NCBI GenBank assembly: GCA_035651455.1
Contig: DASRFR010000041.1
Span: forward strand, 1 to 54,258
DNA length: 54,258 bases
Direction: 5' to 3'
From: DASRFR01 sp035651455
Lineage (GTDB): Bacteria; Acidobacteriota; Terriglobia; Terriglobales; Acidobacteriaceae
This document shows, piece by piece, positions 51,008-54,258 of this stretch (position 1 is its first letter; every line of letters begins with the position of its first letter). A model generated the notes under the pieces. The model saw nothing but the letters and a program-made list of their open reading frames with translations. It did not search any database and had not been told where the DNA came from. The position numbers were made by a program, and so were the translations under genes.

Positions 51008-51683
51008 CGCGCTTCCTGCGTCGGCTCAGGACGAAAGCGCGCCGCCGGCGCTTCACAACTTCGCGGTCTATCCTCGACCAGAATGCGGCAAAGTAGTCGA
51101 TGGCGGAAGCCAGAGACAGGGCCACCATGAACCAGATGGCGAAGAGCGCAATCCAGTAAACCGGGAAAAAGTAATGACCGTAAACCGGCCATTCCTTCCA
51201 GCGATGCGCCAGGATCACCGCTACCACGGAAACAATCTGCACCACCATCTTGAACTTGCCCAGATCGCTAGCTTCGATCGTGAAACCTTCCGAAGCGGCA
51301 ATCGAGCGCAGCCCGCTAACCAGGAACTCACGGCCAACGATCACCACCGCCATCCATGCGGGCACCAGGCTGGGATTGAACTGCACCAGTGTGATGAAAG
51401 CGGCCGCGATCAGCAGTTTGTCCGCAAGCGGATCGAGCAGCATTCCGATCGTCGTGATCTGTCCCCGCTTGCGCGCCAGATAGCCATCGATGCCATCCGT
51501 CATCGATGCCAGAATAAAAAGCGCCGACGCCAGCAACTCTTTTTCGCCGTGTGCGCTGGTAAATCGGTTACTTGAGAGAATCCAGATCAGTAGGGGTACG
51601 CTGACGATACGGCTAAGCGTAATGTAATTGGGCAGATTCACTGCTGCGTCTGGCGACAGTTGCGGCAAGCGCCGCAGCGTCAC
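50991..51683 (-). CDS. pgsA: CDP-diacylglycerol-glycerol-3-phosphate 3-phosphatidyltransferase
   Basis: 230 residues with about four to five membrane helices. The CDP-alcohol phosphotransferase motif D-G-x2-A-R-x8-G-x3-D-x3-D is present in MTDGIDGYLARKRG and MLLDPLADKLL. N-terminal NLPNYITLSRIVSVPLL is characteristic of PgsA. It makes phosphatidylglycerol phosphate in the inner membrane. The C-terminal tail is long and very basic (RRRRAFVLSRRRKRD). It precedes the AMMECR1 gene with a 17-base overlap. Confidence 0.92.
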   Translation of the reverse strand: MTLRRLPQLSPDAAVNLPNYITLSRIVSVPLLIWILSSNRFTSAHGEKELLASALFILASMTDGIDGYLARKRGQITTIGMLLDPLADKLLIAAAFITLVQFNPSLVPAWMAVVIVGREFLVSGLRSIAASEGFTIEASDLGKFKMVVQIVSVVAVILAHRWKEWPVYGHYFFPVYWIALFAIWFMVALSLASAIDYFAAFWSRIDREVVKRRRRAFVLSRRRKRDVAAT

Positions 51684-51850
51684 CCTCGATTATCCTCCAC
51701 GTCTCCTTCCCAGCGCAACGAAGGAAAGTGTTCCTGGAAACGTAGGTTCGCGAAGCCCGCAGATTGACCGGAGCTGCCGTGAATGTCCGGGGTCGCCGGA
51801 TCAACCACCCCGAGACTTGTTTATCCGCTCCGCTTCAGGTCGCGTCATGC

Positions 51851-52171
51851 CTACTTTTGTTTGGCGATAATCTGATCCTTAATCTTGTTGTAAGTCGCCT
51901 GGGGAATAATCTTCTTCTTCACCAGATCGGTCTTCTTCGCATAGGGACGTCCGTCGATTATCTTTTGCGCATAGGCGTCGCCAATCCCTGGCAGCGCATC
52001 CAGTTGGTCTTTACTGGCGGAGTTGATATCAAGCAGGTCAGACTTCGACATCGTCGCTTTACTGGCGGAGTCTTTGGTTGTCGAGTTGGTCTGGGCGCCC
52101 CCCATGCTGACCAGCAGCGCCAGTGCAAAGACCAATCCCAGCATTCGAATAGCGAGATTTTTAGAATTCAT
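51851..52171 (-). CDS. Secreted helix-hairpin-helix protein (ComEA-like)
   Basis: 106 residues from ATG 52171 (AGGAG 9 bases upstream). A signal peptide (MLGLVFALALLVSMGGAQ) is followed by a Ser/Thr/Lys-rich linker and a helix-hairpin-helix domain with LDINSASKDQLDALPGIGDAYAQKIIDGRPYAKKTDLVKKKII, as in ComEA DNA receptors. It has no membrane anchor beyond the signal, so it may bind DNA outside the inner membrane. It lies 28 bases after the next, Ser/Thr-rich, gene on the same strand. Confidence 0.85.
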   Translation of the reverse strand: MNSKNLAIRMLGLVFALALLVSMGGAQTNSTTKDSASKATMSKSDLLDINSASKDQLDALPGIGDAYAQKIIDGRPYAKKTDLVKKKIIPQATYNKIKDQIIAKQK

Positions 52172-52199
52172 TTCGTCTTCTCCTTGGAACAGAGTAGCT

Positions 52200-52904
52200 T
52201 CAGTCCTTCTGTGATGGCTTGTACCCGGCCGCTTTAGCCTCCGCTTCACTCATGAACTTGCCATTCTTCGTCTTGCCATACCAGCGTCCACCCTTGTGAT
52301 AGACGCCACTGTCGAGGTTTACCCACACCTGGCCGCTGGATTTGGCGGACGCAACATCGCTCGCGCTCACGCCATTGTCAGCCGTGCTCGATGACTTGTG
52401 GCGCGTGCTGGTCGTAGTGGTTGTAGTCGTCGTTGCCCCGGGAGTGGAACTCGTGGTGGTCGTGGATGACGAACTGGAACTGGGCGCCGCCACCGCGCCT
52501 TCCGACGATGCTGCTGATTCCGCCGATTTGCTCGATCGAGTTCTCTTGTGAGAGGTAGGTTGGCTCTCACCATTGCTTTGAGTTGAGGCCGCCGGCGAAT
52601 CGGTTGCGGTGCTATCGGTTTTGGTGCTCTTCTTCCTATGTGATTTCTTCTTCGAACTTGTACCGTTGCTTTCGCTGTTGCTACTTGCCGCTGAACTGGT
52701 CGTGGTATCGGACGCCGCCTGATCCGCATCACTCTTCTTTTTGCGGTGCTTTTTGGTCGTCGTGGTGGTGGTCGTCGTCGCGGAACTGGTCGTGTCCGTC
52801 TGGCCTGTGGATGATTGCGCCAGGGCCGGCCAGTTCAGCAGTCCTACAAGGAAAACGGCTACCGACAAGCTGAGAAGTTTCTGCCTCAATCTACTTGTTT
52901 TCAT
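52200..52904 (-). CDS. Secreted Ser/Thr/Lys-rich low-complexity protein with conserved C-terminal domain
   Basis: 234 residues from ATG 52904 (AGGAG 6 bases upstream). The signal peptide (LLSLSVAVFLVGLLNWPALAQ) precedes about 150 residues made mostly of Ser, Thr and Lys runs (TTTTTTTTKKHRKKK, SSSSSSTTTTSS). The last 50 residues form a compact motif, GQVWVNLDSGVYHKGGRWYGKTKNGKFMSEAEAKAAGYKPS, which I have seen in other acidobacterial proteins. The repeats are probably disordered and cell-surface. The plus-strand reading frame across this gene is only a product of the repeats. Confidence 0.8.
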   Translation of the reverse strand: MKTSRLRQKLLSLSVAVFLVGLLNWPALAQSSTGQTDTTSSATTTTTTTTKKHRKKKSDADQAASDTTTSSAASSNSESNGTSSKKKSHRKKSTKTDSTATDSPAASTQSNGESQPTSHKRTRSSKSAESAASSEGAVAAPSSSSSSTTTTSSTPGATTTTTTTTSTRHKSSSTADNGVSASDVASAKSSGQVWVNLDSGVYHKGGRWYGKTKNGKFMSEAEAKAAGYKPSQKD

Positions 52905-53073
52905 CTTCATCTCCTGTTTGCAGACAGAAGTGGCAGGCGCGAATACGAAGGTTGTAAGTGTACCGGACGGCACTATGGTACATGCGATTCGTTTGCGGAG
53001 CGGGCCCATGGCGCGTGAGAGCCGTAGATGCGCGATATCACGTTACTTCGGATGCTTAAATGTCTTGGTTCGG

Positions 53074-54258
53074 CTAGGCGTAAATGCCCCGCTGCCGTAT
53101 GGTGTACGCCACCCGGTCGATGGCCAGCATGTAGGCTGCAATACGGTTGTTCACGCCATGCGTTTCCGAGTACCGGACAACATCTTCAAATGCAGTCTTC
53201 ATGATGTGGTCCAGTTGCTCGTTTACTACGGATTCCTTCCAGAAATAACCCTGGCGGTCCTGCACCCATTCGAAATACGACGTGGTCACGCCGCCCGCGT
53301 TACACAGGATATCCGGGATGATGAATACGCGCTTCTCTGCAAGGATGTCATCGGCCGCTGCGGTCGTGGGGCCGTTGGCGCCTTCCGCCAGAATTCGGCA
53401 CTTTACCTGATCGGCGTTGCGGCTCGTGATCTGGTTTTCCGTTGCCGCAGGGATCAGGATTTCGCAATCTGTTACCAGCAACTCCGACGAATCCGCCTTC
53501 TCCGCTCCCGGAAACCCATGAATGGCGCCGTTTCGCTGACGGAAATCCCATAGCGCCTCCATGTCGATTCCCTGGCGGTTGTACAGCCCGCCCCCGACCT
53601 CGGCGATGCCGATGATCTTGTACCCGGTTTTGTGCATGAGAAACGCGGCATTAGAACCGACATTGCCGAATCCCTGCACGATCACCCGGGTCGACTCGGG
53701 CTGCAGGCCTAACTTTCGGATCGCTTCGTCGCAAACGATCATGATTCCGCGCCCGGTCGCTTCGCGCCGTCCTCGTGATCCGCCGATATTCAGTGGTTTG
53801 CCCGTGACCACTGCCGTCACTGTCTTCCGCGAGTGCATGGAGTAGGTGTCCATCATCCACGCCATAATCTGTTCGTTGGTGTTAACGTCCGGCGCCGGCA
53901 CGTCTTTTTCAGGTCCGATAAACTCAAACAGCTCCGCTGTGTAACGCCGCGTCATGCGCTCCAACTCGCCGAGTGACATCTTGTGGGGATCGCAAATCAC
54001 GCCGCCCTTGGCGCCGCCAAACGGAATATTCACCACCGCGCATTTCCAGGTCATCCAGCTGGCCAGCGCGCGCACCTCGTCCAGGGTCACATCCGGCGCG
54101 TACCGGATCCCGCCCTTACCCGGGCCCCGCGCCTGCGAGTGCTGCACCCGGTAGCCGGTGAACATCTCGATCCGTCCGTCATCCATGCTAACGGGAAAAT
54201 GCACGATGACTTCGCGCGAGGGATACCGCAGCACCCGCCACAGTCCTTCGTCCAGATT
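53074..54258 (-). CDS. gdhA: NAD(P)-specific glutamate dehydrogenase (N-terminus cut by window end)
   Basis: 394 residues of the Glu/Leu/Phe/Val dehydrogenase family are visible; the frame runs past the window end (last codons read NLDEGLWRVL). The substrate-binding motif GGIRYAPDVTLDEVRALASWMTWKCAVVNIPFGGAKGG has the catalytic Lys and the substrate Lys, the mid-part PAPDVNTNEQIMAWMMDTYS carries the active-site Asp, and the coenzyme domain has VQGFGNVGSNAA. It interconverts glutamate and 2-oxoglutarate plus ammonia. The start is outside the window. Confidence 0.95.
   Translation of the reverse strand, partial: NLDEGLWRVLRYPSREVIVHFPVSMDDGRIEMFTGYRVQHSQARGPGKGGIRYAPDVTLDEVRALASWMTWKCAVVNIPFGGAKGGVICDPHKMSLGELERMTRRYTAELFEFIGPEKDVPAPDVNTNEQIMAWMMDTYSMHSRKTVTAVVTGKPLNIGGSRGRREATGRGIMIVCDEAIRKLGLQPESTRVIVQGFGNVGSNAAFLMHKTGYKIIGIAEVGGGLYNRQGIDMEALWDFRQRNGAIHGFPGAEKADSSELLVTDCEILIPAATENQITSRNADQVKCRILAEGANGPTTAAADDILAEKRVFIIPDILCNAGGVTTSYFEWVQDRQGYFWKESVVNEQLDHIMKTAFEDVVRYSETHGVNNRIAAYMLAIDRVAYTIRQRGIYA

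Noticed and set aside
52741..53553. Plus-strand frame of 270 codons opposite the Ser/Thr-rich gene and gdhA
   Set aside because: It owes its length to the complement of simple repeats and of gdhA codons, and shows no protein-like motifs; the minus-strand genes are clear.

Overview
The window looks like a piece of chromosome from an Acidobacteriota bacterium (Koribacter/Terriglobia-like). This is inferred from moderate-to-high GC, an AroD-AroE fusion, secreted subtilases (one ending in tryptophan-glycine repeats), twin MdtB/MdtC-type pumps and many small secreted proteins of acidobacterial style. No rRNA, transposase, integrase or CRISPR array was seen, so most of it reads as core genome with one accessory block.

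Layout. (1) 1-1441, minus strand: a tRNA-tuf transcription unit, tRNA-Thr(TGT), tRNA-Tyr(GTA), a small membrane protein, tRNA-Gly(TCC), tRNA-Thr(GGT), a 111-residue protein, then EF-Tu cut by the window edge. The RNA order is that of the E. coli thrU-tyrU-glyT-thrT-tufB operon. (2) 1.6-6.6 kb: a membrane-anchored protein of unknown role; three consecutive genes that together make the three parts of DsbD (CcdA, TlpA/ResA-like thioredoxin, DsbD-alpha-like domain); ribosomal protein L31; a Pro/Ala-rich membrane protein; a pseudo-receiver domain. (3) 6.6-9.0 kb: secreted subtilase, tRNA-Ile2(CAT), small membrane protein. (4) 9.4-16.9 kb: a tripartite RND efflux operon (adaptor plus two paralogous pumps, no outer-membrane channel gene). 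(5) 16.9-20.5 kb: YihY/BrkB membrane protein, a small conserved protein, a UdgX-type uracil-DNA glycosylase and an ECF sigma factor.

(6) 20.8-35.8 kb is the most interesting block: a glycan or sugar-metabolite cassette. On the plus strand are a GT4 glycosyltransferase and an amylo-alpha-1,6-glucosidase-like enzyme. Converging on them from the minus strand are a methyltransferase, a glycoside-hydrolase-like protein whose barrel appears circularly permuted, two nucleotide-sugar epimerases (one with a zinc-ribbon-like insertion), a B12-binding/radical SAM protein, a second GT4 and three CgeB-type glycosyltransferases, several joined by 4-base overlaps. A nucleotidyltransferase-like gene and a metallophosphoesterase diverge from the methyltransferase. 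The cassette resembles, from memory, what TIGRFAMs calls the 'rhizo-twelve' system; its product is unknown.

(7) 35.9-37.8 kb: small secreted proteins (an RskA-like lipoprotein, a DUF5818-like protein) and a PilZ-like protein. (8) 37.8-44.7 kb, minus strand: a membrane HD-GYP/GAF/GGDEF/PilZ cyclic-di-GMP protein followed by a peptide-type ABC importer operon with only one ATPase gene. (9) 45.2-54.3 kb: a subtilase with WG repeats and an adjacent micro-ORF ending in the same motif, AroDE, a secreted protein, an AMMECR1 protein overlapping PgsA, a secreted helix-hairpin-helix protein, a Ser/Thr-rich secreted protein, and glutamate dehydrogenase cut by the window end.
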